The notes below the pieces were generated by a model. It searched no databases, was not told the origin of the DNA, and saw only the letters and a list, made by a program, of their open reading frames with translations. DNA of 64,000 nucleotides. It comes from Cavenderia fasciculata. Lineage: Eukaryota; Evosea; Eumycetozoa; Acytosteliales; Cavenderiaceae. The stretch covers positions 248,001 through 312,000 of the forward strand of contig NW_004457637.1 of NCBI RefSeq assembly GCF_000203815.1, given 5' to 3'. The first letter of the stretch is position 1, and each line of letters opens with the position of its first letter. Both the position numbers and the translations under genes were made by a program. Below, one piece after another: positions 16,079 through 26,516 of this stretch.

Positions 16079-17938
16079 ATGAACTTCTCAGATAGAGATA
16101 GAGATAATATAATAGATAATAATTCAACAAGATGTTATTTTCAATATGGAAAGATACCAACATTATTATTATTAAAGATCATCAATGAGATTCAAGATAA
16201 CTTGGATTTAATATGTTTGCTGATGACATGTAGATCATTTTACAAAGAATTTCAAGAAAAGTTCAAGAGTACTCTACAATTTAAAGATATTTCGATGGTC
16301 ACCGGTCCACCATTCACAAAAGAAAGAAGTATTTTAAATCACATGGTAGATAGAATCAAACTACGCTATCCTATGAAAGGATTTGAATCGTTGCTTCAAA
16401 ATGCTTTGGCTGATCAAATGATTCAAGGCAGAACGGTATCATTTAAAAGTACAGTTACGACTGGTATACCCATCACAAAGGTTTATATTGAAGATGCTGA
16501 TTGTTCAAAGAAACTACCACCACCACAGACAACAAAGCATCTCATCATACATGGATGTACACAAACTATATTTCAAGACAAAGATTGGTTTCCACCTGAA
16601 TTGGATAGTCTATATTTGTCCAATGCTGGTGAGCAGTCTATTATGGTTATAAATCTACCCGGCGATTCACTTACTTATCTCAGTCTTGGAGGAGTGTTTA
16701 ACGAAATCAATATACCGAGGAATGTGACAACTCTAGTCCTAGATCTATTAATAATAGATTTTAACTTGATACACGGACTGTCTGGAAACACTACTGTTAC
16801 ATCACTCAAGCTTGGCGGTATTGTATCAATGAACAACACCTTCCAATTCCCAACCAACCTCATCAAACTCACACTCAAAGAATCACCCTATGCCAAATAC
16901 CTCCCACACACATCTACACCATGGTGGAATTCATCTCCTGAGACTACCATCATTCTAGACAATCTCTTGTCACTCGAGACCCTTAAACTAAAGAGTACGA
17001 ATGGCAAATGCCTTCCCGATATCAAGAATCTCCCAAGACTAAAACATCTCAGATTGCTGTGTTCAAACGCTCACTACAAAACAAGTGATCTACCAGCATC
17101 TCTTGAAACTTTGAAATTATCTTCTTCAAAAACAATAGATAATCTAGGGGAGGAGAAAGATGGAAAACTTTTACCTCTAGGGTTAAAAGATATTTCAATC
17201 TCTGATGAGGTTAATTTCCTCCCCTCTACACTATTATCTCATTGTAAACAACTTGAAAGATTGGAAACAGATATAGGTAATGCCGATCGATTCCACTTTA
17301 TAGATTCAATTCAACATTTAAAGATAACTTATGAAAATGATCGGTTTGACAACACCACTCAACATATTAGACTACCAAAGAATCTGGTATCATTAGAGTC
17401 GTGTAGTCGATATCCGTCTTTGTTACTTCGACAACAACAACTACCTACAACATTGACAACATTAAATGTACACCGATTCACAGGTCTAGTATCTATTCCA
17501 TCATCAATTAGACATCTAAGGTTAAACACCACACGACCACCAAACAAGCAGTATGGACAATGTATAGACCAATCTTTTACCATTGGAAACAATGTACTAC
17601 CACCAAATGTAGAGACATTGGATTTAGAGTTAATGCCAGACTATTCTCTCCGAATTGATGATATATTATTTCAAACAAATGTCACTCATTTAAACATACA
17701 CAGATCTTTTATGGATGAGAAGAAGGTATTAGAATTTCAAATCAGGAGATTATCAAGTGACACCGTCATCCTGATGGAGAATCGTACATCTTATGGTGGA
17801 TTCATTCAATTCCAACAACAAGAGAATCAAATATTACAAATAGAATTAATACAACCCGAAGTATACAATTATTTTATTAAAACAAAGGTAATACTCAAAT
17901 CAAAAAAAAAAAAAGAAAAAGAAAAAAAGAAAAAATAA
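16079..17938 (+). CDS. F-box-like, leucine-rich dictyostelid family protein (copy 1, open)
   Basis: An intronless 619-residue frame. Residues about 20-62 form an F-box-like helix set (GKIPTLLLLKIINEIQ, DNLDLICLLMTCRSFYKEF), the usual docking module for SKP1-cullin ligases. The rest is a solenoid of degenerate Leu-rich units with the wording typical of dictyostelid FNIP/LRR families: PPNVETLDLELMP, TNVTHLNIHRS, LPKNLVSLES, PASLETLKLSSS. The tail is poly-Lys. Two damaged relatives follow downstream in the same orientation, so this is a tandem array. If the F-box call is right the protein would present a variable LRR surface to ubiquitylation targets; no target can be read from the sequence. The family placement is firm, and a specific function is not. 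Confidence 0.75.
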   Translation: MNFSDRDRDNIIDNNSTRCYFQYGKIPTLLLLKIINEIQDNLDLICLLMTCRSFYKEFQEKFKSTLQFKDISMVTGPPFTKERSILNHMVDRIKLRYPMKGFESLLQNALADQMIQGRTVSFKSTVTTGIPITKVYIEDADCSKKLPPPQTTKHLIIHGCTQTIFQDKDWFPPELDSLYLSNAGEQSIMVINLPGDSLTYLSLGGVFNEINIPRNVTTLVLDLLIIDFNLIHGLSGNTTVTSLKLGGIVSMNNTFQFPTNLIKLTLKESPYAKYLPHTSTPWWNSSPETTIILDNLLSLETLKLKSTNGKCLPDIKNLPRLKHLRLLCSNAHYKTSDLPASLETLKLSSSKTIDNLGEEKDGKLLPLGLKDISISDEVNFLPSTLLSHCKQLERLETDIGNADRFHFIDSIQHLKITYENDRFDNTTQHIRLPKNLVSLESCSRYPSLLLRQQQLPTTLTTLNVHRFTGLVSIPSSIRHLRLNTTRPPNKQYGQCIDQSFTIGNNVLPPNVETLDLELMPDYSLRIDDILFQTNVTHLNIHRSFMDEKKVLEFQIRRLSSDTVILMENRTSYGGFIQFQQQENQILQIELIQPEVYNYFIKTKVILKSKKKKEKEKKKK

Positions 17939-18008
17939 CTAAAAAATATAAATAAATAAATAATGAATTTTTAATCATACTTAAAAGCACATAAAATATT
18001 TTCATCTG

Positions 18009-19936
18009 ATGATGGAGACCAAAACAACAAATAAAGATAAAGATAGAGAAGAAGAAGATAGAGATAATAAATCAACAAGATGTTATTTACAATATGGAAA
18101 GATACCAACACTATTATTATTCAAGATCATCAATGAGATACAAGATAACTTGGATTTAATATGTCTGATGATGACATGTAGATCATTTTACTTGGAGTTT
18201 AAAGAACAGTATAAAGATACACTAAGATACAAAGATATAGAGATGTTTGAAAGTCCTAGTAAAGGTGGTGATTTTTGTAATCATCTATATTACCGATCGC
18301 AACTACCATACCCTATGAAATCATTCACATCGTTTGTCAAGAATGCATTGGCCAATCAACTTGTATTGGGTGAAGAAGAATCAAATGTATTGATGAAATA
18401 TCAACCAACATTTGATCAGTCGTTACCTACCGTACATACAGCCGCCACCACCAATGTAAATATCATACCAGTCACCAATGTATTTATTGAAGAAGAGTGT
18501 TTTGAAAGTCGACCACCAACAACTACCAAACGTCTCATCACAGCTAAATATAGTCATTTAAATTACCTTGCTGGTAGTGATTGGATGCCACCAGAGTTGG
18601 AAGAATTGATGATGTGGCCTGACGAAGAGAGTCCAACGTTTATCGATCTGCCCGATACACTCCGACATCTTCACCATTCGCGGTGAGTTTGGTGAGCTCT
18701 ACCTACCACCCAATCTATCAAGCCTGGTCATTACGCACACCGAGTCTACCGGCAGAGGGGCCTTTGCAATCGATTTAGAGAGTATAGAAGGATTGTCGAG
18801 TAGTAGTTCAATCAGACTACTCAGACTAGACTGCAGTCTCTTGTATTGGGATTACCAACTGCCGACGTCACTGACCCGACTCGATATTAGAATCGATGAT
18901 GCTCCACCCGACAATTTCCGATTCCCATCATCGTTGGTCAGATTAAAGATAGAGTCAAATTGCGACGACGTACCCGTAGTGTATGTACTTGACAATCTAG
19001 TGTTGCTCGAGCATCTGACGATGGATTTTTTCGACGACTGCGTAGTGGATGGAACACCCGTCATCAAAGATCTTCCCAAACTAGAGTATCTCAAGTTGGG
19101 TACATATGCCGCTGTGCGTTACGAAACAGTCGACTTTCCAAAGTCTCTCAAAACCTTGGTATGGGTGAAAAAAAAAGTCATCTCAAACTTGTGTGACAAA
19201 GAACCGTTACCATCTCACATTGAAAACGTCACTATTGGATGCACCAAGAAACCAATACACAACAAGTTGTTCAATCGATACAATAGTAATCTTGAAAAGT
19301 TGACCACCGATGTAGGAACCGCCGATCAATACCATTTTCTAGACTCTCTTAGACATTTGGTAATTGGAATGGGCAATGCTCAATTTGGCAGTTCTACAAT
19401 TAGATTGCCAAAGAAATTAGAGTCGTTGGAGGCAAGATGCTTGATATCGCTACCTCTGTCGTTGCCAACCACTCTCACCTCTTTACATGTCGCCGACTGC
19501 CAAGTTCCCAGTCTTCCTTTAGGACTCTTGTTCCTTAGAGTGCAAACCATGGTTGACTCTTTTAATGGGCATTTTATCGGACTAGACATGTCTGTCTTGC
19601 CAGCAAGTTTAAAAAGGTTAGAGTTGGATTTGGTGTCGTCTACCGAACCTCTGCGTATCGACGATATTCTTTCAAACAAGTGTAGAGTATCTAACAATTC
19701 ATCATCGAAACAAACCAGGTGAAAAGTCACTAGACTTTGAAATTAGAAGGTTCTCCAGTGACACTGTACTCATGGTCGAAAAGAGTACTGGATATGGTGG
19801 ATTCATCCAACACAATCACACTCAAATGTTATCCATTCGTTTTGACAATGAAGGTAATCCTTTTATTTTTCATTCACATTTCAATAATATTGTAAATGAT
19901 TTAATCGAAAATGCATTGTTCTACACACACATATGA
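18009..19936 (+). pseudogene. F-box-like/LRR tandem copy 2, frame-broken
   Basis: Starts 70 nt after copy 1. Its first 225 codons (18009-18686) align closely with copy 1, including GKIPTLLLFKIINEIQDNLD and the LMMTCRSFY stretch. Homology to copy 1 then continues to a stop at 19936 but needs two frame changes, near 18655-18680 and near 19670-19690. After the second change it recovers the copy 1 ending: FEIRRFSSDTVLMVEKSTGY followed by GGFIQ. No GT-AG introns explain the switches. Either this is a recent pseudogene or the assembly carries two small indels. The middle section is richer in G/C than copy 1 and its LRR part has diverged much more than the N-terminus. Confidence 0.7.
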
Positions 19937-20025
19937 ATAAATAAATTAAGGTAGTGGGATAGAGTTAGGTATAATAATAAAAAAAAAGCAAAATATCATT
20001 CATATTATCTTTGCGCAAAGATGAC

Positions 20026-20423
20026 CAGAGAGAGATATAGATAATTCAACAAGATGTTATTTACAATTAGGAAAGATATCAACATTATTATTATTAAAGA
20101 TAGTCAATCTTGTAGATGATAACTTGGATTTAGTGTGTCTGCTGATGACATGTAAATCATTCTACATAGAGTTTAAAGAAAAGTACAAAGATGTTCTTCA
20201 ATTCAAAGATATCATGATGATCGACGATCCACCATTCACTAAACGACGTTGTTTTCTATTTCAAGAGATTGTGGATCGAACAACACAATGCTATCCAATG
20301 CAAGGGTTTGAATCGTTGTTTCAAAATGCATTGGCTGGTCAGTTGGTTAATAGAAGAGATGAATCATCACCATTATTTGTCGGTAAATCATCATTTCTAA
20401 GTACAATTACAATTGTACTATAG
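20026..20423 (+). pseudogene. F-box-like/LRR tandem copy 3, truncated
   Basis: A third relative containing only the N-terminal F-box-like part: NSTRCYLQLGKISTLLLLKI, LLMTCKSFYIEFKEKYKDVL and CYPMQGFESLFQNALAGQLV. The ATG at 20026 is out of frame with the conserved part. The homology ends about residue 130 with a stop at 20421-20423, just where copy 1 begins its LRR section. It lies about 90 nt after copy 2. It is best read as a broken end of the array, perhaps the scar of unequal crossing-over. Confidence 0.7.
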
Positions 20424-21569
20424 TTGAACTGTCTTTTTCATTTTTTTTGAGGTCTAAGGTATGGATGAAAGACTTCTTTGCATCTTGAGACTACTTGATA
20501 TTTAAAGATGAACCAAACAAAAATAATGCATGTTGGTTGGTGTGTATAAATAGGAAAGATATAAATTAAAGGACAAGAACAAGTAAAAAACAAAAGCTGA
20601 TGAATGATGGAGAATTGTTTGGTGCACATTTCGATGGGTTTCTGGGTGGAAGGAAATGTTTGGTGAATTTAACTATGAGTTTACCAGCCGAAGAAACACT
20701 TGAGACGAAAACAGTTGGCTCGAGAGACTCTTGATTTTGTTCCAAAAATAAGTCAAAGGAATCAAGAGGCTTTCCTTGGAGATCACCAAAGGAACAAATA
20801 ATTTAACGTGGTGTATCAAAGAATCACTTCCCCCTTGGAAGAGGGATCGAGAAACATATGGAAGTTCAGGGCTCTTGTAGTGGAGCCAAATTGAAATTGA
20901 GAGACCTTGTTAAATTAAATAACAGATGAAGAAAGTTAATAAATACATAAACGAGGAAATAAATATAAAATATTATGATCATTGGCTTACTCTTTGACAT
21001 TTGATAAGAAACTGAATTAAGATATTATAGAATAACAAAATCTTGGGGATGTAATGAACGAGAAAGAAATGTACACAGGTGAAATGTAGACAACTGATGA
21101 ATAGATAGATTGAAAGATCTTGAGTAGAGTACTTATTTATATTAGAGGGTCTTTGAATGAGGCAAGGCCATCCCAATCTCCAGTCCAATATGATGATATC
21201 ATATTATATTGCCGTCACATCCATTCCAATCCATTCCCAATTGAAATTGATAGACTTCTTCTTCTTCTTCTTCTCTTTGCTTTGGATTTAAAACACATCA
21301 AAATCACGGCCGTGTGACAAGTTACCATTCGTTCGCACCAAACTTTGGACATTGTATTCTTGTAGGTCGCATCATGATTCTCTCTGATCGATTAAGTTAT
21401 TAATACAATGTTTTTGTTCTCATCTCATATGAGTTGAATGATCGCGAGAATACAACAATGTCATCAAAAAATTAAATTAAATTTAACTTACACCCACTTG
21501 TTAATTCAAAAAAGTGATTGTGATCACTCGATGTGATATTTATTAATAGTTATCAATTAGATTAGATGA
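20424..21569. other. Spacer after the F-box-like array, with a possible coding relic
   Basis: 1.15 kb with no intact gene. On the minus strand 20566-20802 stays open for 79 codons and reads like protein (GKPLDSFDLFLEQNQESLEP, then FTKHFLPPRNPSK) before a stop. There is no ATG at its head and I cannot name a family. It may be an exon of a lost gene. The rest contains the promoter of the downstream armadillo-like gene. Confidence 0.35.
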
Positions 21570-23066
21570 ATGGCCTCATCAGCTAGAATCCTTGAATTCT
21601 TCAAGCATGCAAAGTTACCTATTTTTGGGGTACTTGGTGTATGTACAGCTTGTATGTTGAAGGAGGAGCAAAGAACAAGCATATGCATTTGCCTTGATTA
21701 GAAGATCAGATCAAATTCAACTAATTACTTTTATCTATTACTATTAGGTTATATACATGAAGACTATCAATATAATAATATGCCACTAATATTAAATGAA
21801 GACATGTTGGATGACATGGGAACATTTAGTTCGGCAATAGAAGCAATGCATCAGATCTCTACAAACCGACTCACCGGTTTACAAAACGATAGATTTGATA
21901 TGATGTTGGCTCATATGGCAGGTAAAAGGAGGTTGCCTCTAGGTACAAGCGAGAATATCGATCGTCTACTAGATTGTATCGAGGTGCTCTCAATCACACA
22001 TAAAAAGCAGACTGATGAATTACTAGAGCGATTCTTTAAAATGGGACCAGTGTTTGAAATGGCGTCTGGCAACTATGGAACCATCTCTACAATCTCAAAG
22101 GTAGTCGAGACTCTGTGTCAGGACAATAGAGACCCTGAACAGCTACCGTTGGAGCGTATTGTAGAGTTGTCTAGATCGACCGTCATCCCCTACCCATCAC
22201 GAAAATATCTTATCCAATCTATCTGTCGCTTGGCGGCACTTGATAATGAGTCGGTCAACAAACGACTAGTGGAAGCCGGTGCCATCCCTATCCTCGAGTA
22301 CTACATCTCACACAAGACGTCAATGGCCAACGAGTATCATCGGGCCAGTATTAGACTCTCAAAAACTGCCCTCTCCAACCATATGTTGGTTGGCAACGGT
22401 TTTGACTCTGATCCTCGACTCGATGAAATCATCAAGAAACGTGCTCACCAGAGTACATACTTTGCACCACGGTTCGAAGATTTCTCGTTACTTGTCAAGA
22501 GCCAGGTAGCCACCCCGGTTGTTGGATTTATCTATGGTTTGTTAAGAAGTGGTGGCAAGACTGCGATGGGGTACAGGACATCGATTGCTACGACCGCACT
22601 ACCCTTTACATTGGTTGGTATCACTGAAATAGCAGATTACATTGGTTTTAAAGCAAGAGAGATGAATGGTGACACGTTTAGTTCTAGGGTTTTCGGTACT
22701 TCCATCACTATCTTTTCTCTGTACCCAATGCTACGTGCTGTACAAGCACTACGTCGCTTTTCTCCGTACTTGTTGGGATCGTGGTTCAGCAGTATCCTGG
22801 CATCAGGCATTTCAATCTATGCCTTTGATATTGGTGATATGACAAATCCACCCCAGCACATTTACAAATCAGTCCCCGTTCTTGATGCCATTGGTAACTC
22901 ACAAATCTATTCCTACGGTGACCATATCCCAACCAAACCTAATCTATTTGGTAATTTAACAAGAGAACAAGTATTTGGTGAAGATGAAAAAGAAAATGAA
23001 GAAAATGAAGAAAACGAAGAAGATAATAATAAAGAAGAAGAAGAAAAGGAAGAAGATAATCAATAA
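21570..23066 (+). CDS. Armadillo-like membrane protein, unknown function
   Basis: Two exons, 21570-21651 and 21748-23066, encode 466 residues. The first exon (MASSARILEFFKHAKLPIFG, then VLGVCTAC) supplies a short N-terminal hydrophobic segment and joins in phase to YIHEDYQYNNMPL. The middle is helical with an armadillo-type unit (KRLVEAGAIPILEYYIS, about residues 195-212). The C-terminal half has three hydrophobic segments near TPVVGFIYGLLRSG, TALPFTLVGITEIADYIGF and YLLGSWFSSILASGISIYAF. The tail is Glu/Asn-rich. The N-terminus with a short basic helix could target mitochondria, but that is an inference. I do not recognise a characterised family. ARM units usually mediate protein contacts, so a membrane-anchored scaffold is the mildest guess. 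Confidence 0.75.
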
Positions 23067-23131
23067 TAACAAATTTGTACATTATATATATATATTTTTA
23101 TCCAAGTTGAAGTTTCAATCTGGCAATTAAA

Positions 23132-25039
23132 TTAAATTGGTTTATTAATATTATTATTATTATTATTATTATTACAAGTTGCTGCATTTAACATTGAATT
23201 GTTATTCATTCCATTTCCTTTACAAGCACATGGATTTAAAGTAACTTGAAACATTTCCTCTCTAATTTTCATGATTTCATTGATAACTTCGACATTTAAT
23301 TCATCGATTGATCGAAGTAGTGAAAGTTGGTCTCGAACAACGAGTGGAAGAGTGCTGTACATTTGTGCTGGTAATGAGAGGAACATGATTGTAGCCAATC
23401 CAACAGGATAGTCATTACATATTTCATTTTGTTTGACAGCACTCGAATTGTCGTGATGATGAGTGATTGACCACTCGATATCTCCCGACTTGGCCATATC
23501 GTTTAATTTTCTATAAATGTTGGTATGTGACAACTCTTGAAAGAATGTTTTCCAAGATAATTTAGATCCAACAGTTTCACTCAATCTATTATATAATTCA
23601 TGTGAATATGCACATAATACATATGCTGTTTCTTGTGGTAATTGTTTAAATATTGTTTTAATAACCTATACAAAAATAAAATCAAATTAATTAATTAAAT
23701 ACATAAATAAATGCTTATCTATTGTTTTAACTTACAGTTTCAACTGAAGGTTCATTCATACTACCTAAAATAGAGGGGACATTATTTAAAAATGTATCAG
23801 CAATACCAGCCCATGACAATGTATTCTTTACTCTACAAAATGATGGTTGATAAGTAGGATCAGTTGACATTAAATAATAACCTCTTGGTTTTTTAGTTTC
23901 TGGATCCAATGATAACATTGATTCCCTAAATCATAATAAATTAATCAAAATATAAATATTAATATCAAATTTAAATGTATTCTATTCTATTCTATCTTTT
24001 TCTTTTTCTTTTTAATTTACCATAAAACTTGAACAGGTACCCAATGTGGAGAATATTTAAATCTTGCAACATCCAATACTAAAGCCAAATCTCTATCTTG
24101 ATGGTATCCACCAATAGGACTGTAATGACCGGACCCAGTTTGACCAAGTACCTTTCGATTGTATGAAATGACAAGATGTTGAGGTGATTTCATTGAACAA
24201 GAGTCAATAATCGATTGACGGAAATGTTCGAGGTCGGTTTCATCACCTCTAAATGATTTGATCTTGGCACCATTGCAACGTGACAAACAGGTGAATTCGG
24301 TAAATGTAATACCACGTTTCTTGACCGATTCTATCGGTGTGCAACAATCCAACATATCCTCTGCAAACCATCTCCATGGTCCTTTCCATAGTCGCTTTGG
24401 GTCAATCTTTAGAGCATTGAGTACCATTGCCAAAGTTGCCAATCCACAATAAGCTGGATCACTCTGTGAAACAAACTGTTCAGACAATGAAAAGTATCCC
24501 TCCATATGACCATCTCCCAAAGCCTCTCTAAATATCTTTCTACCTTCATCCGATGAAAATGCAATCAAATGACTTGGTAATGGTCTTTGATAGAAACTTG
24601 GTTTAAATGATGCTGCTTTTGCTGGTACATTTGGTGTAGCAGCAGCAGGTGCAGCAGCAGGTGCAGATGTAGGTGAAGGTGAAGGTGCAGGTGATGACAT
24701 AGTAGTAGTAGTAGTAGCGTTAATTTGAGATTGTTGAGTATTTGTTTGTTTGATTATATTATTAATGTCATGTTGTTGTTGTTGTTGTGGTTGTTGATTA
24801 TGATTGTGCCCGTTAGCATGAGCATGACTATTACCATGACTATGACTATGACCATGACTGTGATTATGTTGTACAGAACAACATTGCTGTGAATAATGTC
24901 TCTTGTTGTTGTTGCTAATCAAATGATGACGATGATGTTGTATCGTCAATAATGAAGAGGAAGCAGAAGATGACGATGATTTACAACGATGATGTACATG
25001 TGCTAGATTTTTATAATCTATAATATATCTTTTTAACAT
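23132..25039 (-). CDS. Phytochelatin synthase with His-rich N-terminal leader
   Basis: Three exons (25039-24021, 23925-23736, 23665-23132) encode 580 residues. The catalytic domain starts near residue 148 (FYQRPLPSHLIAFSSDEGRK). The papain-like triad is in place: Cys198 in DPAYCGLATLAM, His305 in TGSGHYSPIGGY and Asp323 in LVLDVARFKY. Their spacing (107 and 18) nearly matches Arabidopsis PCS1 (106 and 18). The enzyme joins gamma-Glu-Cys units from glutathione into metal-chelating phytochelatins when Cd or Zn is bound. A C-terminal half with sparse Cys (CACKG, AATC) and poly-Asn fits the variable sensor region. The 147-residue leader is unusual. Its first 50 residues are basic and Ser-rich, ending KRHYS like a mitochondrial presequence. 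Ten His then fall within residues 58-80, followed by Gln and Ala/Pro runs. The mitochondrial address and metal binding by the leader are inferences. Confidence 0.93.
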
Positions 25040-25355
25040 TCTCTCCTTCTATCTATCTATCTCTCTTTAAGACTTTAACCTACTGTTCGTCTTTAGGAAG
25101 AAGAAGAAGAAGATGAGTAATGTCTTTCAAGTTTATTAAAATTGGATTTTTTTATTTTTACTTTAATTAATATTAATTACGCGTCAACTCCTCGTCAATG
25201 ATGGTCATTCTTTTTTCTTTTCTTTGTTCTATGCATATTCTAAAAAAAATAATATATATTTGTAGAAGATGAAATCAGTATTTAGATAGATCGATAGATA
25301 TATATCTAAAGATAGGGATAATATTATTTATTATTTATTCAATATTGTTGTTATT
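25040..25355. other. Spacer upstream of phytochelatin synthase
   Basis: 316 nt holding the PCS promoter and the 3' end of the cyclophilin-like gene. It is AT-rich with a gaagaagaag tract near 25099-25112. I see no clear metal-response element. Confidence 0.5.
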
Positions 25356-26009
25356 TCAATAATAATATTCTTGAGTGATTGTTGCAGAAATGAGATAATC
25401 CAACTTTGGATATTTCTCTTGAAGATAGGCGTTGCCTTGACTGTAGATATTGTCAGGGTTGATAGAGAATGGATAAGAATATAATTGTTGAACTACAGAT
25501 TGGAATCCTTCGGTTACAATACCCATTGGTGCGTAGCCTTCTCCATCCATCCACCAATTGTAAGCGAGGTTGACAAATATGGTTGTAGTGCGACTGGTAA
25601 CATTTCCATCACTACCAATAACACCTTCGAATGAAATGGTACCGATTTGGCTCTCTTGCTTGGTGGGATCGTTTGGAATGGAGACATTGTACTTTTTGGC
25701 AACTGCAGGTGTTCCATTGATACCCCATCCAGCCACCAAAGGATATGGTGTCTTGATTACATCATAGAATGCATTGTTGTTATAATATCCTACTTGTAAC
25801 AGCGAGTATAGATGATCTACTCCTATTGGTGCCCAATCCCGATGGAAATCTGCTGTAAATGTACCAATTGTAGTTTTAAAATCAACTGTAAATGTAGATG
25901 GTGCTGTTTTAATTGGTAGAGAAGATTGTTCAGCATATGATAATGATGATGATGATAATCCAATTAATAGGATTATTGTTGATAATATAAATGTTGAGTA
26001 TCTAAACAT
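25356..26009 (-). CDS. Secreted cyclophilin-like protein
   Basis: A single-exon 217-residue protein. Residues 1-26 form a signal peptide (FILSTIILLIGLSSSSLSYA). The remainder follows the cyclophilin fold: TFTVDFKTTIGTFTADFHRD, then VDHLYSLLQVGYYNNNAFYD, GTISFEGV, IFVNLAYNWWMDGEGYAPMG and a C-terminal segment. In active cyclophilins the strand after GYY reads FHRVI, with the catalytic Arg. Here it reads FYDVI, so that Arg is missing. FFITT..T.WLDGKH is represented by IFVNLAYNWWMDGEG. The protein may be a weak or inactive isomerase acting in the secretory pathway or outside the cell. Several potential N-glycosylation sites (NVS, NVT) support secretion. The fold assignment is good and the activity is doubtful. 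Confidence 0.82.
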   Translation of the reverse strand: MFRYSTFILSTIILLIGLSSSSLSYAEQSSLPIKTAPSTFTVDFKTTIGTFTADFHRDWAPIGVDHLYSLLQVGYYNNNAFYDVIKTPYPLVAGWGINGTPAVAKKYNVSIPNDPTKQESQIGTISFEGVIGSDGNVTSRTTTIFVNLAYNWWMDGEGYAPMGIVTEGFQSVVQQLYSYPFSINPDNIYSQGNAYLQEKYPKLDYLISATITQEYYY

Positions 26010-26516
26010 ATTTTGAATGTATAATATATTTAATGTTTGAGCGTATATGTGTAGTTATTTGATTAATTGATTGAGATGATGATGATTAAAAGTTCATTCG
26101 AATGATGTATTTATATGATCTGTTTGAATGTATCTCTGATGTCATTCGTTTGATTTGAAGTCGTTTGCCTGTTTAGTATACTTGATCCGAAACTTCCTAT
26201 AAGGATAAAAAATTAAGAAAATATCTAAACTTTGGATTCTTGATACAAAATTTTATTCGTCTCGGACAATCGAACAACCTTCTATGGCTGAGATATCCAC
26301 TACCCTTTCATTTGGTTTCTATTTCCCATCAGTCTCAGAACAAAATATCAAGATCATTTTTAAAATCTTAAAAAAATAGTTAAATATTAAATGTATTAAT
26401 AATGTTATAATCCAGAATTAATTGACATTAAATTAAATTCTTATACTACCCCTCTACTAGTATAACATTTCTAATTATTTGTTTCTGTGTTGTTCTTTCT
26501 TTCTTTCTTTCTTTTA
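26010..26516. other. Spacer upstream of the cyclophilin-like gene
   Basis: 507 nt. It contains the cyclophilin-like promoter and the 3' end of the SH2/LRR gene, with a (ttct)n run at about 26490-26512. No gene is visible. Confidence 0.55.
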
